Shown: positions 1 to 8,934, counted from the first letter of the stretch. The stretch: 64,000 nucleotides of DNA from Micromonospora solifontis (GCF_003725545.1 NZ_RJLN01000010.1:37049-101048), one strand, 5' to 3'. Numbers and translations are program-made. The notes: generated by a model from the letters alone, not told the origin.

Positions 1-764
1 TGCCCCGGCAGGTCTTCGCGCCGGTGCCGCCCGGTGGGTTCGACACCCCGCCCGACCCGGCGTACGAGGCGGCGCTGGTGGAGGCGGTGGAGCGGCACGC
101 CGACGAGCTGGCCGCGGTGATCGTCGAGCCGGTGGTCCAGGGGGCCGGCGGCATGCGTTTCCACCACCCGCACTACCTGCGGGTGCTGCGCGAGGTGACC
201 CGGGCGCACGGGATCCTGCTGGTCTTCGACGAGATCGCCACCGGGTTCGGCCGCACCGGGACGATGTTCGCGGCCGAGCACGCCGGGGTCGCCCCGGACG
301 TGCTCTGCGTCGGCAAGGCGCTCACCGGCGGCTACCTCACCCTGGCCGCCGCCCTGTGCACCGCCGAGGTGGCCCGGGGGATCTCCGCGGCCGGGGTGCT
401 CGCGCACGGGCCCACCTTCATGGGCAACCCGCTCGCCTGCGCGGTCGCCAACGCCTCCCTGGGCCTGCTGGCGGCCGGGGAGTGGGCCGGGCAGGTGCGG
501 AGGATCTCCGCCGGCCTGCGGGCCGGTCTGGAGCCGCTGCGCGGCGTGCCCGGGGTGCTCGACGTACGGGTGCTCGGCGCGATCGGGGTGGTCCAGCTCG
601 ACCACGAGGTGGACCTGCCCCGGGCCACCGCCGCCGCGGTCGGCCAGGGCGTCTGGCTGCGGCCGTTCCGCGACCTGGTCTACACCATGCCGCCGTACGT
701 CACCGACGACGCCGACGTGGCGCGGATCGCGGCCGGCATCGAGGCGGCGGTCAAGGCGGGCTGA
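1..764 (+). CDS. bioA: Adenosylmethionine-8-amino-7-oxononanoate aminotransferase, C-terminal part
   Basis: This is the C-terminal ~250 residues of a class III PLP aminotransferase; the reading frame is already open at base 3, so the 5' part lies outside the window. BioA makes 7,8-diaminopelargonate from KAPA using SAM as amino donor (biotin synthesis). The cofactor aspartate sits in [13 protein letters not shown] and the Schiff-base lysine in [11 protein letters not shown] (codon near base 315). [14 protein letters not shown] and [18 protein letters not shown] are BioA-typical and argue against an ornithine or GABA aminotransferase. It ends at TGA 762-764. Confidence 0.9.
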   Translation, partial: PRQVFAPVPPGGFDTPPDPAYEAALVEAVERHADELAAVIVEPVVQGAGGMRFHHPHYLRVLREVTRAHGILLVFDEIATGFGRTGTMFAAEHAGVAPDVLCVGKALTGGYLTLAAALCTAEVARGISAAGVLAHGPTFMGNPLACAVANASLGLLAAGEWAGQVRRISAGLRAGLEPLRGVPGVLDVRVLGAIGVVQLDHEVDLPRATAAAVGQGVWLRPFRDLVYTMPPYVTDDADVARIAAGIEAAVKAG

Positions 765-768
765 ACTG

Positions 769-820
769 AAGGAAGGGCCCCTTCTTAACGCATTCGGTAG
801 AGGAAGGGCCCCCTGTTAAC
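769..820. repeat. Two copies of a GGAAGGGCCCC element
   Basis: The unit AAGGAAGGGCCCCTTCTTAA (769-788) is followed at 801-820 by AGGAAGGGCCCCCTGTTAAC. The first unit can fold as GAAGG-GCC-CCTTC with a short T/A tail, so it may also act as a weak terminator for bioA. The identical 20-mer recurs at 58306-58325, again followed by a degenerate second copy. I recall this kind of element being common between genes in Micromonospora and Salinispora; that is memory, not a search. Confidence 0.75.
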
Positions 821-934
821 GGCCCAGCGGGCGGCGACGCCCCCGCTGGAACGCTGCGGGCGGGACGAGACGACCGGCGGCGTATCCGCCGGACAGAGGC
901 GGCGCGACGCCGCGCAGAGAGAGGGAGAGACACG

Positions 935-1771
935 ATGGAGAGCTTCGGCGCCCGGCTGCACCGGGCCGTGGCCGAGCGGGGACCGCTCTGCGTCGGCATC
1001 GACCCGCATCCCGGGCTGCTGGCCGGCTGGGGGCTGTCCGACGACGTCGAGGGACTGGAGCGATTCAGCCGGACGGTGGTGGAGGCGCTCGGTGACCGGG
1101 TCGCCGTGATCAAGCCCCAGTCGGCGTTCTTCGAGCGGTTCGGCTCCCGGGGCGTAGGGGTCCTTGAGTCAACTATCCGACAGTTGCGGGACTCCGGTGC
1201 GCTCGTTCTCCTCGACGTCAAGCGGGGCGACATCGGCTCGACGGTCAGCGCGTACGCCTCGGCGTACCTCGATCCATCCAGCCCGCTGTATGTCGACGCG
1301 GTCACCGCGAGCCCCTACCTGGGAGTAGGTTCGCTCGCGCCGATGTTCGAGCTGGCCGCCGCGCACGGGGGCGGGGTCTTCGTCCTGGCGCTCACCTCCA
1401 ACCCGGAGGGCGCCGCCGTGCAGCGGGCCGTCGGGGCCGACGGGCGCACCGTCGCGCAGACCGTCATCGACGAGATTTCCCAGCTCAACCGAGGCGCCGA
1501 CCCGCTCGGCAGCTTCGGTCTCGTGGTCGGCGCGACGATCGGTGACACCGGTCACGATCTCTCCGCCGTGCACGGTCCGCTGCTCGCCCCCGGCCTGGGA
1601 GCGCAGGGTGCCACGGCCGCCGACCTGCGCGCCGTCTTCGGTTCCAGCCTCCCCTCGGTGCTGCCGTCCTACTCCCGGGAGGTGCTGAGCGCCGGCCCCG
1701 ACGTGGCCGCCCTGCGGGCCGCCGCCGAGCGGGTGCTGGGCGACTGCCGGGCCGCCCTGGCCGGTTCGTGA
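935..1771 (+). CDS. pyrF: Orotidine 5'-phosphate decarboxylase
   Basis: PyrF decarboxylates OMP to UMP, the last step of de novo pyrimidine synthesis. The 278-residue protein belongs to the long group of OMP decarboxylases. The catalytic Asp-Lys-Asp lies in LLDVKRGDIGSTVSAYA (D94, K96, D99), and substrate-binding segments are seen at CVGIDPHPG (19-27) and IKPQSAFFE (59-67). A purine-rich GAGAGAGGGAGAG precedes ATG 935. Upstream is a short perfect hairpin, CCGGCGG-cgtat-CCGCCGG (874-892). The usual car/pyr neighbours are not next to it here; bioA is. Confidence 0.93.
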   Translation: MESFGARLHRAVAERGPLCVGIDPHPGLLAGWGLSDDVEGLERFSRTVVEALGDRVAVIKPQSAFFERFGSRGVGVLESTIRQLRDSGALVLLDVKRGDIGSTVSAYASAYLDPSSPLYVDAVTASPYLGVGSLAPMFELAAAHGGGVFVLALTSNPEGAAVQRAVGADGRTVAQTVIDEISQLNRGADPLGSFGLVVGATIGDTGHDLSAVHGPLLAPGLGAQGATAADLRAVFGSSLPSVLPSYSREVLSAGPDVAALRAAAERVLGDCRAALAGS

Positions 1772-1817
1772 CTGACTGACGGCTCGGTCACTTTACGTTG
1801 ATCTTCGCGCGTCCACG

Positions 1818-1846
1818 TTGCCGAAAACTCCGTTGACCGCTAGTTT
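1818..1846 (+). promoter_or_regulatory. Candidate promoter for mihF
   Basis: TTGCCG (1818-1823), a 17-base spacer and TAGTTT (1841-1846) lie in a locally AT-rich patch between pyrF and mihF. The -35 matches TTG of TTGACA and the -10 fits TAnnnT. It would give a ~100-base leader for mihF. Confidence 0.35.
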
Positions 1847-1950
1847 TCCCCGCGCTGGGAACCACGGACCCCTTTGGTTGCCAGCGACACCACGTTTCAC
1901 AGCAGCGGTGGTGCGCCCCGCCCACCGCATGAGGGACCTGAGGAGAACTG

Positions 1951-2268
1951 GTGCCGCTCCCGTCACTGACCCCCGAACAGCGCGCTGCCGCGCTGGAGAA
2001 GGCCGCGGAGATCCGCAAGGCCCGTGCCAAGCTGAAGGAGGACCTCAAGCAGGGCAAGACCAGCCTCGCCACGGTGCTCGAGCAGGCCGAGTCCGACGAC
2101 GTCGTCGGCAAGCTGAAGGTGTCGGCCGTGCTGCAGGCGATGCCGGGCATCGGCAAGATCCGGGCCACCCAGATCATGGAGAAGCTCAAGATCGCCGACA
2201 GCCGTCGCCTGCGCGGCCTGGGCGAGCAGCAGCGCAAGGCTCTGCTTGGAGAGTTCGCCGCCAACTGA
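1951..2268 (+). CDS. mihF: Actinobacterial integration host factor (mIHF)
   Basis: This 105-residue basic protein matches the mIHF family, a nucleoid-associated DNA-binding protein unrelated to the alpha/beta IHF of proteobacteria. The helical N-terminal half (LTPEQRAAALEKAAEIRKAR) is followed by an S13-like helix-two-turn-helix region with VLQAMPGIGKIRATQIMEKL and RRLRGLGEQQRKALL. The start is GTG 1951, supported by GAGGAGAAC just upstream. The order mihF-gmk-rpoZ is the usual actinobacterial arrangement. Confidence 0.93.
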   Translation: MPLPSLTPEQRAAALEKAAEIRKARAKLKEDLKQGKTSLATVLEQAESDDVVGKLKVSAVLQAMPGIGKIRATQIMEKLKIADSRRLRGLGEQQRKALLGEFAAN

Positions 2269-2294
2269 GCGCCCCAGGCGTGTAGAAACAAGCG

Positions 2295-2828
2295 GTGAGC
2301 ACGGATGACGAGGCGCGCCCGGCGGCTCGGCTCACTGTCCTGACCGGACCCTCGGGGGACGGCCGGGAGAGTGTCGTCGAGCTGATCCGGGCGCGTTTTC
2401 CGTCGGTGTGGCGGCCCGTGCCCGCGACCACCCGGCCCCGGTGCCCCGGCGAGGTGCCCGGGGTCGACCGGCTCTTCCTCGACCCGGCCGCGTTCGACCG
2501 GATGATCGCGGCCGACGAGCTGCTGGAGTGGAGCCGGGTCGGGCCGTACCGGCGCGGCGTGCCGCGCGAGGCCGTCCGCGCCCGACTCGCCGAGGGGCGG
2601 CCCGTGCTGCTCCCGCTGGACCTGCCCGGTGCGCTCGCCGTCCGGGCCGTCTGGCCGGACGCGCGGCTGGTGCTCCTCGCGCCCCCGGCGTACCGGCCGG
2701 ACCCGGCCGTCGCGGCCGCGTTCGCACACGCCGTGGCGCACGACCGCACCGAGCGCGCGGCGGAGGAACTGGTAGGCTTGCTCGGTTCATCCTTCCTGGC
2801 TCCGGCCCAACCGCGCCTGAGCGGTTGA
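2295..2828 (+). CDS. gmk: Degenerate guanylate kinase homologue
   Basis: It occupies the normal gmk slot between mihF and rpoZ, and its core aligns with guanylate kinase (TVLTGPSGDGRESV, VPATTRPRCPGEVPGVDRLF, LLEWSRVG, ARLVLLAPP). Guanylate kinase phosphorylates GMP to GDP. Several key features are altered: the P-loop reads GPSGDGRES, with Arg where the nucleotide-binding Lys should be; the GMP-site VSxTTR reads VPATTR; and the arginine-rich lid after LAPP is about 25 residues short and lacks the RLxGRGTE-type segment. At 177 residues it is shorter than usual. An in-frame TAG at 2283 fixes the start at GTG 2295. It may be inactive, with a true Gmk elsewhere. Confidence 0.75.
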   Translation: MSTDDEARPAARLTVLTGPSGDGRESVVELIRARFPSVWRPVPATTRPRCPGEVPGVDRLFLDPAAFDRMIAADELLEWSRVGPYRRGVPREAVRARLAEGRPVLLPLDLPGALAVRAVWPDARLVLLAPPAYRPDPAVAAAFAHAVAHDRTERAAEELVGLLGSSFLAPAQPRLSG

Positions 2829-2873
2829 GCGGCCACCGCCGCCGGGCGGTGCACAAAGACGCAGAGGTTATTC

Positions 2874-3140
2874 GTGGGATCCATCGCCACCAACCCCGAG
2901 GGCATCACCAACCCGCCGATCGACGAGCTTCTCGAGAAGACGACCTCGAAGTACGCGCTGGTGATCTTCGCCGCCAAGCGCGCCCGCCAGGTCAACGCCT
3001 ACTACAGCCAGCTCGGCGAGGGCCTGCTGGAGTACGTCGGCCCGCTCGTGGAGACCACTCCGCAGGAGAAGCCGCTCTCCATCGCCATGCGCGAGATCAA
3101 CGCGGGTCTGCTCACCGCCGAGCCGACCGACCAGCCGTAA
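2874..3140 (+). CDS. rpoZ: RNA polymerase omega subunit
   Basis: The 88-residue omega subunit binds and stabilises beta' during RNA polymerase assembly. Recognisable features are [30 protein letters not shown], quoted here in parts: [18 protein letters not shown] and [14 protein letters not shown], followed by the C-terminal helix [15 protein letters not shown]. The start is GTG 2874 behind GAGG at about 2864. It lies between gmk and coaBC, as in most actinobacteria. Confidence 0.95.
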   Translation: MGSIATNPEGITNPPIDELLEKTTSKYALVIFAAKRARQVNAYYSQLGEGLLEYVGPLVETTPQEKPLSIAMREINAGLLTAEPTDQP

Positions 3141-3155
3141 GCCCCACCCGCGCCG

Positions 3156-4364
3156 ATGACCGCCGAGATCGTCCTCGGGGTCGGTGGCGGCATCGCCGCC
3201 TACAAGGCGTGTGAGCTGCTCCGGCTCTTCACCGAGTCGGGCCACCGGGTGCGCGTCGTGCCGACCGCGTCGGCGCTCCGCTTCGTCGGGGCGCCGACCT
3301 GGGCCGCGCTCTCCGGCCGGCCGGTCGCCGACGACGTCTGGTCCGACGTGCACGAGGTGCCGCACGTCCGGCTCGGCCAGCACGCCGACCTGGTGGTGGT
3401 GGCCCCGGCCACCGCCGACCTGCTCGCCAAGGCCGCCCACGGCCTCGCCGACGACCTGCTCACCAACACCCTGCTGACCGCCCGCTGCCCGGTCGTGCTC
3501 GCCCCGGCGATGCACACCGAGATGTGGGAGCACCCGGCCACCGTCGCGAACGTGGCGACGCTGCGCTCCCGGGGCGTCCGGGTGATCGAGCCGGCCGTCG
3601 GCCGGCTCACCGGCGCCGACACCGGCAAGGGCCGGCTGCCCGATCCGGCGGAGATCTTCGCGGTCGCCCGCCGGGCCCTCGCCCGGGGCGTCGCCGCCCC
3701 GGCCGACCTGGCCGGCCGGCACGTCGTGGTGACCGCGGGCGGCACCCGCGAGCCGCTCGACCCGGTCCGCTTCCTCGGCAACCGCTCCTCCGGCAAGCAG
3801 GGGTACGCCTTCGCCCGCGCCGCCGTCGCCCGGGGCGCCCGGGTCACCCTGATCTCGGCCAACGTCGCGCTCGCCGACCCGGCCGGCGTGGACCTGGTCC
3901 GGGTCGGCACCACCGAGGAGCTGCGCAAGGCGACCCTGGCGGCGGCCGCGGACGCGGACGCCGTGGTGATGGCGGCCGCCCCGGCCGACTTCCGCCCGGC
4001 CACCTACGCGGCCGGGAAGATCAAGAAGGCGGACGACGGCAGCGCGCCCACCATCGAGCTGGTCACCAACCCGGACATCGCCGCCGAGCTGGGCCGATCC
4101 CGCCGGCCCGAGCAGGTGCTGGTGGTCTTCGCCGCCGAGACCGGGGACGCCGAGGCGAACGGGCGGGCCAAGCTCGCCCGCAAGCGGGCCGACCTGATCG
4201 TGATCAACGAGGTGGGCGTGGACAAGGTCTTCGGCGCCGAGACCAACGCGGCCACCGTGATCGGGGCGGACGGGTCCGTGCACCGGCTGCCCGAGCAGCC
4301 CAAGGAGGACCTGGCCGACGCCGTCTGGGACCTCGTGGTCGCCCGGCTGACTGAGCAATCCTGA
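3156..4364 (+). CDS. coaBC: Phosphopantothenoylcysteine synthase/decarboxylase
   Basis: This bifunctional enzyme joins cysteine to 4'-phosphopantothenate and decarboxylates the product to 4'-phosphopantetheine (CoA synthesis). The N-terminal flavoprotein half has GVGGGIAAYKACELL (8-22), the candidate catalytic His70 in VPHVRLGQHADLVVVAP, and PAMH (117-120). The C-terminal synthetase half has GNRSSGKQG (208-216), AAAPADFRP (273-281) and KIKK (288-291). The clamp reads GRLTGADTGKGRL, the actinobacterial form without the cysteine of the E. coli enzyme. ATG 3156 follows rpoZ by 15 bases. Confidence 0.95.
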   Translation: MTAEIVLGVGGGIAAYKACELLRLFTESGHRVRVVPTASALRFVGAPTWAALSGRPVADDVWSDVHEVPHVRLGQHADLVVVAPATADLLAKAAHGLADDLLTNTLLTARCPVVLAPAMHTEMWEHPATVANVATLRSRGVRVIEPAVGRLTGADTGKGRLPDPAEIFAVARRALARGVAAPADLAGRHVVVTAGGTREPLDPVRFLGNRSSGKQGYAFARAAVARGARVTLISANVALADPAGVDLVRVGTTEELRKATLAAAADADAVVMAAAPADFRPATYAAGKIKKADDGSAPTIELVTNPDIAAELGRSRRPEQVLVVFAAETGDAEANGRAKLARKRADLIVINEVGVDKVFGAETNAATVIGADGSVHRLPEQPKEDLADAVWDLVVARLTEQS

Positions 4365-4464
4365 CGGTTGGTCACCTCGCGTTCCCCGGGTCACGCTAGG
4401 AGCACGGTGACTAAACTGCCGCCGAGCGACCTTTTCAAAGAGTATTCACATGCTTAGGAGTGCC

Positions 4465-5655
4465 GTGACACGTCTCTTCACGTCCGAATCGGTCACGGAG
4501 GGCCACCCGGACAAGATCGCCGACCAGATCAGTGACGGCATTCTCGACGCGCTGCTCGCCAAGGACCCGCACAGCCGGGTCGCGGTCGAGACCCTGATCA
4601 CCACGGGTCAGGTGCACGTTGCCGGTGAGGTCACCACCAAGGCGTACGCCGACATCCCGACCATCGTCCGCGAGACGATCCTGGAGATCGGGTACGACTC
4701 GTCGAAGAAGGGCTTCGACGGCGCCTCCTGCGGCGTCAGCGTCTCGATCGGGGCGCAGTCCCCGGACATCGCGCAGGGCGTGGACAACGCCTTCGAACTG
4801 CGTACCGGGGGGTCGGAGAGCGCGCTGGACGCGCAGGGCGCCGGCGACCAGGGCATGATGTTCGGCTTCGCCTGCTCGGAGACGCCCGAGCTGATGCCGC
4901 TGCCGATCGCGCTGGCCCACCGGCTGGCCCGCCGCCTCGCCGCGGTGCGCAAGGACGGCACGGTGCCGTACCTGCGGCCGGACGGCAAGACCCAGGTGAC
5001 CATCGAGTACGACGGCCTGCGCCCGGTCCGGCTCGACACGGTCGTCGTCTCCAGCCAGCACGCCGCCGACATCTCGCTCGACTCGCTGCTCACCCCGGAC
5101 GTCCGGGAGCACGTGATCAACCCCGAGCTGGAGGGCCTCGGCCTGGACACCGAGGGCTACCGGCTGCTGGTCAACCCGACCGGGCGGTTCGAGATCGGCG
5201 GCCCGATGGGCGACGCCGGGCTCACCGGCCGGAAGATCATCGTCGACACCTACGGCGGCTACGCCCGTCACGGCGGCGGCGCGTTCTCCGGCAAGGACCC
5301 GTCCAAGGTTGACCGCTCGGCCGCGTACGCGATGCGCTGGGTGGCCAAGAACGTGGTCGCCGCCGGCCTCGCCGAGCGCTGCGAGGCGCAGGTCGCGTAC
5401 GCGATCGGCAAGGCCCACCCGGTCAGCCTGTTCATCGAGACCTTCGGCACCGAGACGGTGCCGGTCGCCTCGATCGAGAAGGCGGTCGCCGAGGTCTTCG
5501 ATCTGCGCCCGGCCGCCATCATCCGGGACCTCAACCTGCTCCGCCCGATCTACCAGCAGACCGCCGCGTACGGCCACTTCGGCCGGGAGCTGCCGGACCT
5601 GACCTGGGAGAGCACCGACCGGGCCGCCGACCTCAAGTCGGCCGCGGGAGCCTGA
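4465..5655 (+). CDS. metK: S-adenosylmethionine synthetase
   Basis: MetK makes SAM from methionine and ATP. It has [20 protein letters not shown] at the N-terminus, [12 protein letters not shown] (about 125-136) and the [16 protein letters not shown] loop (about 270-285). I chose GTG 4465 ([10 protein letters not shown]...) because AGGAG sits four bases upstream and this matches the family N-terminus. An in-frame ATG at 4450 would add five residues behind a weaker AAAGAG. The predicted protein is 396 residues, normal length. Confidence 0.95.
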   Translation: MTRLFTSESVTEGHPDKIADQISDGILDALLAKDPHSRVAVETLITTGQVHVAGEVTTKAYADIPTIVRETILEIGYDSSKKGFDGASCGVSVSIGAQSPDIAQGVDNAFELRTGGSESALDAQGAGDQGMMFGFACSETPELMPLPIALAHRLARRLAAVRKDGTVPYLRPDGKTQVTIEYDGLRPVRLDTVVVSSQHAADISLDSLLTPDVREHVINPELEGLGLDTEGYRLLVNPTGRFEIGGPMGDAGLTGRKIIVDTYGGYARHGGGAFSGKDPSKVDRSAAYAMRWVAKNVVAAGLAERCEAQVAYAIGKAHPVSLFIETFGTETVPVASIEKAVAEVFDLRPAAIIRDLNLLRPIYQQTAAYGHFGRELPDLTWESTDRAADLKSAAGA

Positions 5656-5669
5656 CCGGCACCAGGCGC

Positions 5670-5705
5670 GGCGACCGGCGACCCGCCGACGGGTCGCCGG
5701 TCGCC
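5670..5705 (+). terminator. Strong stem-loop after metK
   Basis: GCGACCGGCGACCCG (5671-5685) and CGGGTCGCCGGTCGC (5690-5704) form a perfect 15-bp stem with loop CCGA; G5670-C5705 adds one more pair. There is no T-run. It sits between the metK stop and the first usable priA start codon, so it may end metK transcription or attenuate read-through into priA. Confidence 0.7.
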
Positions 5706-5714
5706 CGCGTCTGC

Positions 5715-7688
5715 GTGGACGTGCCCCTGGCCCACCTCGACCGCCCGTTCGACTACCTGGTCCCCGCCGAGCTGGACGCCGCGGCGCAACCCGGCGTACG
5801 CGTCAAGGTGCGCTTCGCCGGCCAGCTCGTCGACGGCTGGTTGCTGGCGCGGGCCGAGGAGTCCGACCATCCCCGGCTGGCGTACCTGGAGAAGGTGGTC
5901 TCCCCGGTGCCGGTGCTGGCCCCGGAGATCGCCGGGCTGGCCCGCGCGGTCGCCGACCGGTACGCCGGCAGCCTCGCCGACGTGCTCCGGCTCGCCGTCC
6001 CGCCCCGGCACGCCCGGGCCGAGAAGGACCTGATCGCCGCCGCGGCCGACCCCGCCGAGACCGGACCCGCGCCGCCCGCTGAGGCCGGCACCCCCGCCGG
6101 GGCCGGCGGGGCGCCCGGCCTGGCTGTCGCCCGGGTCGACCCGCGCGGCTGGCGGGACTACCCGGCCGGACCGGCCTTCCTGCGCGCGCTCACCGACGGA
6201 CGGGCGCCCCGGGCGGTCTGGTCCGCGCTGCCGGGCGAGGACTGGGCCGCCCGGTACGCCGACGCCGTGGCCGCCGCCGTCGCCGGTGGCCGGGGCGCGG
6301 CGGTCGTGGTGGCCGACGCCCGCGACCTGGACCGCCTCGACGCCGCGCTCACCGACGTCCTCGGGCCGGGGCGGCACGTCCGGCTCTCCGCCGCGCTGGG
6401 CCCGGCCCGCCGCTACCGGGCCTTCCTCGCCGCGCTGCACGGTGATGTGCCGGTGGTGATCGGCACCCGCGCGGCCATGTTCGCCCCGGTCGCCCGGCTC
6501 GGCCTCGTCGCGATCTGGGACGACGGCGACGACCTGCACGCCGAACCCCGGGCGCCGTACCCGCACGCGCGGGAGGTGCTGCTCACCCGGGCCCAGCTCG
6601 GCGGGGCGGCGGCCCTGGTCGGCGGGTACGCCCGCACCGCCGAGGCGCAACTGCTGGTGGAGACCGGCTGGGCCCGGGAGCTGGTCGCCGACCGGGCGAC
6701 CCTGCGGGCCCGGGTGCCGGCCATCGCGCCGACCGGGGACGACCCGCAGCTGGCCCGGGACCCCGGCGCCGCCTCCGCCCGGCTGCCCAGCCTGGCCTGG
6801 ACCACCGCCCGGGACGCGCTCCGCGCCGACCTGCCGGTGCTGGTCCAGGTGCCCCGCCGGGGCTACCTGCCCTCGGTGGCCTGCGCCGACTGCCGTACCC
6901 CGGCCCGCTGCCCGCACTGCGCGGGACCGCTCGCCCTGCCGTCGGCCGCCGGGGCGCCGGCCTGCCGCTGGTGCGGCCGGGTCGCCGCCGCGTACGCCTG
7001 CCCGGAGTGCGGGGGGCGGCGGCTGCGGGCCTCGGTCACCGGCGCCCGGCGGACCGCCGAGGAACTCGGGCGGGCCTTCCCGGGCGTGCCGGTGCGCACC
7101 TCCGGCCGGGAGGAGGTGCTCGCCACCGTGCCCGGCGGGGCCGGCCTGGTGATCGCCACCCCCGGGGCCGAACCGGTCGCCGACGGCGGCTACGGGGCGG
7201 TGCTGCTGCTCGACTCGTGGGCGCTGCTCACCCGCGCCGACCTGCGGGCGGGGGAGGAGGCGCTGCGCCGCTGGCTGGCCGCCGCCGCGCTGGCCCGGCC
7301 GGGTCCGGCGGGCGGCCGGGTCGTGGTGGTGGCCGACGGCGGACTGGCCCCGGTGCAGGCGCTGCTGCGCTGGGACGCTCCCTGGTTCGCCGCCCGGGAG
7401 CTGGCCGAGCGGCGCGAGCTCGGGTTCCCGCCGGCGGTCCGGATGGCCAGCGTCACCGGCGTGGCGGAGGCGGTGGCCGACCTGCTCGCCGGCGCCCGGC
7501 TGCCCGACGGCGCCGAGGTGCTCGGGCCGGTGCCCGCGGACGAGGGGCGGGAACGGATGCTGGTCCGGGTGCCCCGGACCCGGGCGGCCGCCCTCGCCCG
7601 GGCGCTGCACGTCGCCGCCGGGCAACGCAGCGCCCGCAAGGCGGCCGAGCCGGTCCGGCTCCAGGTCGATCCGCTCGCTCTGTTCTGA
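5715..7688 (+). CDS. priA: PriA-like primosomal protein N' without helicase motifs
   Basis: The N-terminal DNA-binding domain (VPLAHLDRPFDYLVP) and a cysteine cluster between about residues 390 and 432 (CADC, CPHC, CRWC, CPEC) identify PriA, the replication-restart protein. The helicase core is eroded: no Walker A GxGKT is visible, and the Walker B area reads VAIWDDGDDLH instead of DExH. Actinobacterial PriA proteins are known to lack detectable helicase motifs, so a structural role in primosome loading is likely. GTG 5715 is the first standard start in frame, but the conserved VARVCVD lies just upstream of it; a non-standard start such as CTG 5652, overlapping the metK stop, is possible. Confidence 0.85.
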   Translation: MDVPLAHLDRPFDYLVPAELDAAAQPGVRVKVRFAGQLVDGWLLARAEESDHPRLAYLEKVVSPVPVLAPEIAGLARAVADRYAGSLADVLRLAVPPRHARAEKDLIAAAADPAETGPAPPAEAGTPAGAGGAPGLAVARVDPRGWRDYPAGPAFLRALTDGRAPRAVWSALPGEDWAARYADAVAAAVAGGRGAAVVVADARDLDRLDAALTDVLGPGRHVRLSAALGPARRYRAFLAALHGDVPVVIGTRAAMFAPVARLGLVAIWDDGDDLHAEPRAPYPHAREVLLTRAQLGGAAALVGGYARTAEAQLLVETGWARELVADRATLRARVPAIAPTGDDPQLARDPGAASARLPSLAWTTARDALRADLPVLVQVPRRGYLPSVACADCRTPARCPHCAGPLALPSAAGAPACRWCGRVAAAYACPECGGRRLRASVTGARRTAEELGRAFPGVPVRTSGREEVLATVPGGAGLVIATPGAEPVADGGYGAVLLLDSWALLTRADLRAGEEALRRWLAAAALARPGPAGGRVVVVADGGLAPVQALLRWDAPWFAARELAERRELGFPPAVRMASVTGVAEAVADLLAGARLPDGAEVLGPVPADEGRERMLVRVPRTRAAALARALHVAAGQRSARKAAEPVRLQVDPLALF

Positions 7689-7785
7689 CCGCCCCGCGCC
7701 GTGACGTGCCGGATCCGGGCCGTCGCGGAGGGTCGTGACCAGGGGTTTGTCGCACACCTCGTGCGGCGGTTGGGTGAACACTGCG

Positions 7786-7794
7786 TGATAGCAT
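7786..7794 (+). promoter_or_regulatory. Possible extended -10 upstream of the kinase/ParB-like gene
   Basis: TGATAGCAT (7786-7794) matches an extended -10 (TGn-TAnnnT) in the 262-base gap after priA. No convincing -35 is visible, and I see no other signal in the gap. Confidence 0.25.
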
Positions 7795-7950
7795 CGCCCG
7801 TCATGCCCGGGCGAACGGCGGCTCCAGATCGCGGCGCGGCGTCAGACGCGCCGAGCTGGAGTTGCCCGAGGGTCGCGCACGGACGGCAGCGCGGGGAGCC
7901 GAGGCCAAATCGATGATGTCAGTCAGCCGGTGAGCAGGGGTGGACCAGTC

Positions 7951-8934
7951 GTGACCGTTCGTCAGTCGATCGTCTTCAACGGTGACCTCGGTAGCGGCAA
8001 GAGCACCGTCTCGGTCGAGATCGCCAAGCGGCTGAACATGCGCCGGGTCAGTGTCGGCGACCTCTACCGGCAGATGGCCGAGGAGCGGCAGATGACCGCC
8101 CTCCAGCTCAACCTGCACGCCGAGCTGGACCAGGCCGTCGACGGCTACGTCGACCAGCTCCAGCGGGACATCGCCGCCTCCGGCGAGCGCCTGGTGATGG
8201 ACTCGCGGCTGGCCTGGCACTTCTTCACCGACGCGCTCAAGGTGCACATGATCACCGAGCCGACCGAGGCGGCCCGCCGGGTGCTGGCCCGGCCGTCCGG
8301 CCCGGCCGAGAGCTACGCCTCGATCGAGGAGGCGAAGGCCAAGCTCAGGGAGCGCAGCGAGAGCGAGCGCGGCCGGTTCATCGTGCGGTACGGCGTCGAC
8401 AAGGCCCGGCTGCGCAACTACGACCTGATCTGCGACACCACCCGGGCCACCCCGGAGCAGGTGATCGCGCACGTCATCGACGTCTACGAGGGCCGGATCG
8501 GCGCGGACGTGCTGCGCGACGGGCAGCCGCTGCTGCTGCTCGACCCCGCCCGGGTCTACCCGACCGAGGACGTCGTCGCCCTGCGTGGCCTGTGGGACTC
8601 CGACTTCGTCGGCGGCGTCGCCCAGGCCGGCGACGAGGCCCTGGAGCCGCTGACCATCGGCTACACCGGGGAGTACTTCTTCGTGGTCGACGGGCACCGC
8701 CGGCTCAGCGCGGCCCTGCAGAGCGGCTTCCCGCTGGTGCCCGCCCGGCTGGTCGCCGAGGTGGACGAGCCGGTGGTCGGCGGGATGAGCGCGGTCGAGT
8801 ACTTCGCCGCCCAGGTCCGCCCCAGCCTGATCCACGACTGGGAGGCCGCGCACGGCACCCGGCTGCCGCTGCCCGAGCACGCCCTGCTCGGCGGGGACAC
8901 GGTGCTCGCGGGGGAGCCGGGCACCGGCGCCTGA
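7951..8934 (+). CDS. P-loop (cytidylate-kinase-like) kinase fused to a ParB/Srx-like domain
   Basis: Residues 1 to ~180 resemble a small nucleotide kinase: Walker A GDLGSGKST (11-19), then SVGDLYRQMAEER and a Tyr/Arg-rich stretch SERGRFIVRYGVDKARLRNY as in cytidylate kinases. Residues ~190-285 look like a ParB/sulfiredoxin-fold domain, with PARVYPTEDV and the signature FVVDGHRRLSAALQSGFPLV (DGHRRLSAA at 247-255). A ParB-type DGHRR motif next to a kinase is unusual, and I cannot assign a substrate. GTG 7951 has AGGGGTGGA behind it; GTG 7930 in frame has no such site. It lies alone between priA and a P450. Confidence 0.75.
   Translation: MTVRQSIVFNGDLGSGKSTVSVEIAKRLNMRRVSVGDLYRQMAEERQMTALQLNLHAELDQAVDGYVDQLQRDIAASGERLVMDSRLAWHFFTDALKVHMITEPTEAARRVLARPSGPAESYASIEEAKAKLRERSESERGRFIVRYGVDKARLRNYDLICDTTRATPEQVIAHVIDVYEGRIGADVLRDGQPLLLLDPARVYPTEDVVALRGLWDSDFVGGVAQAGDEALEPLTIGYTGEYFFVVDGHRRLSAALQSGFPLVPARLVAEVDEPVVGGMSAVEYFAAQVRPSLIHDWEAAHGTRLPLPEHALLGGDTVLAGEPGTGA

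Noticed and set aside
24..764. Ornithine or GABA aminotransferase for the first gene
   Set aside because: [14 protein letters not shown] and [18 protein letters not shown] are specific to BioA-type enzymes.
4365..4464. Possible SAM riboswitch before metK
   Set aside because: The gap is only 100 bases, with no SAM-aptamer consensus pieces; only a possible TAAACT -10 is visible.
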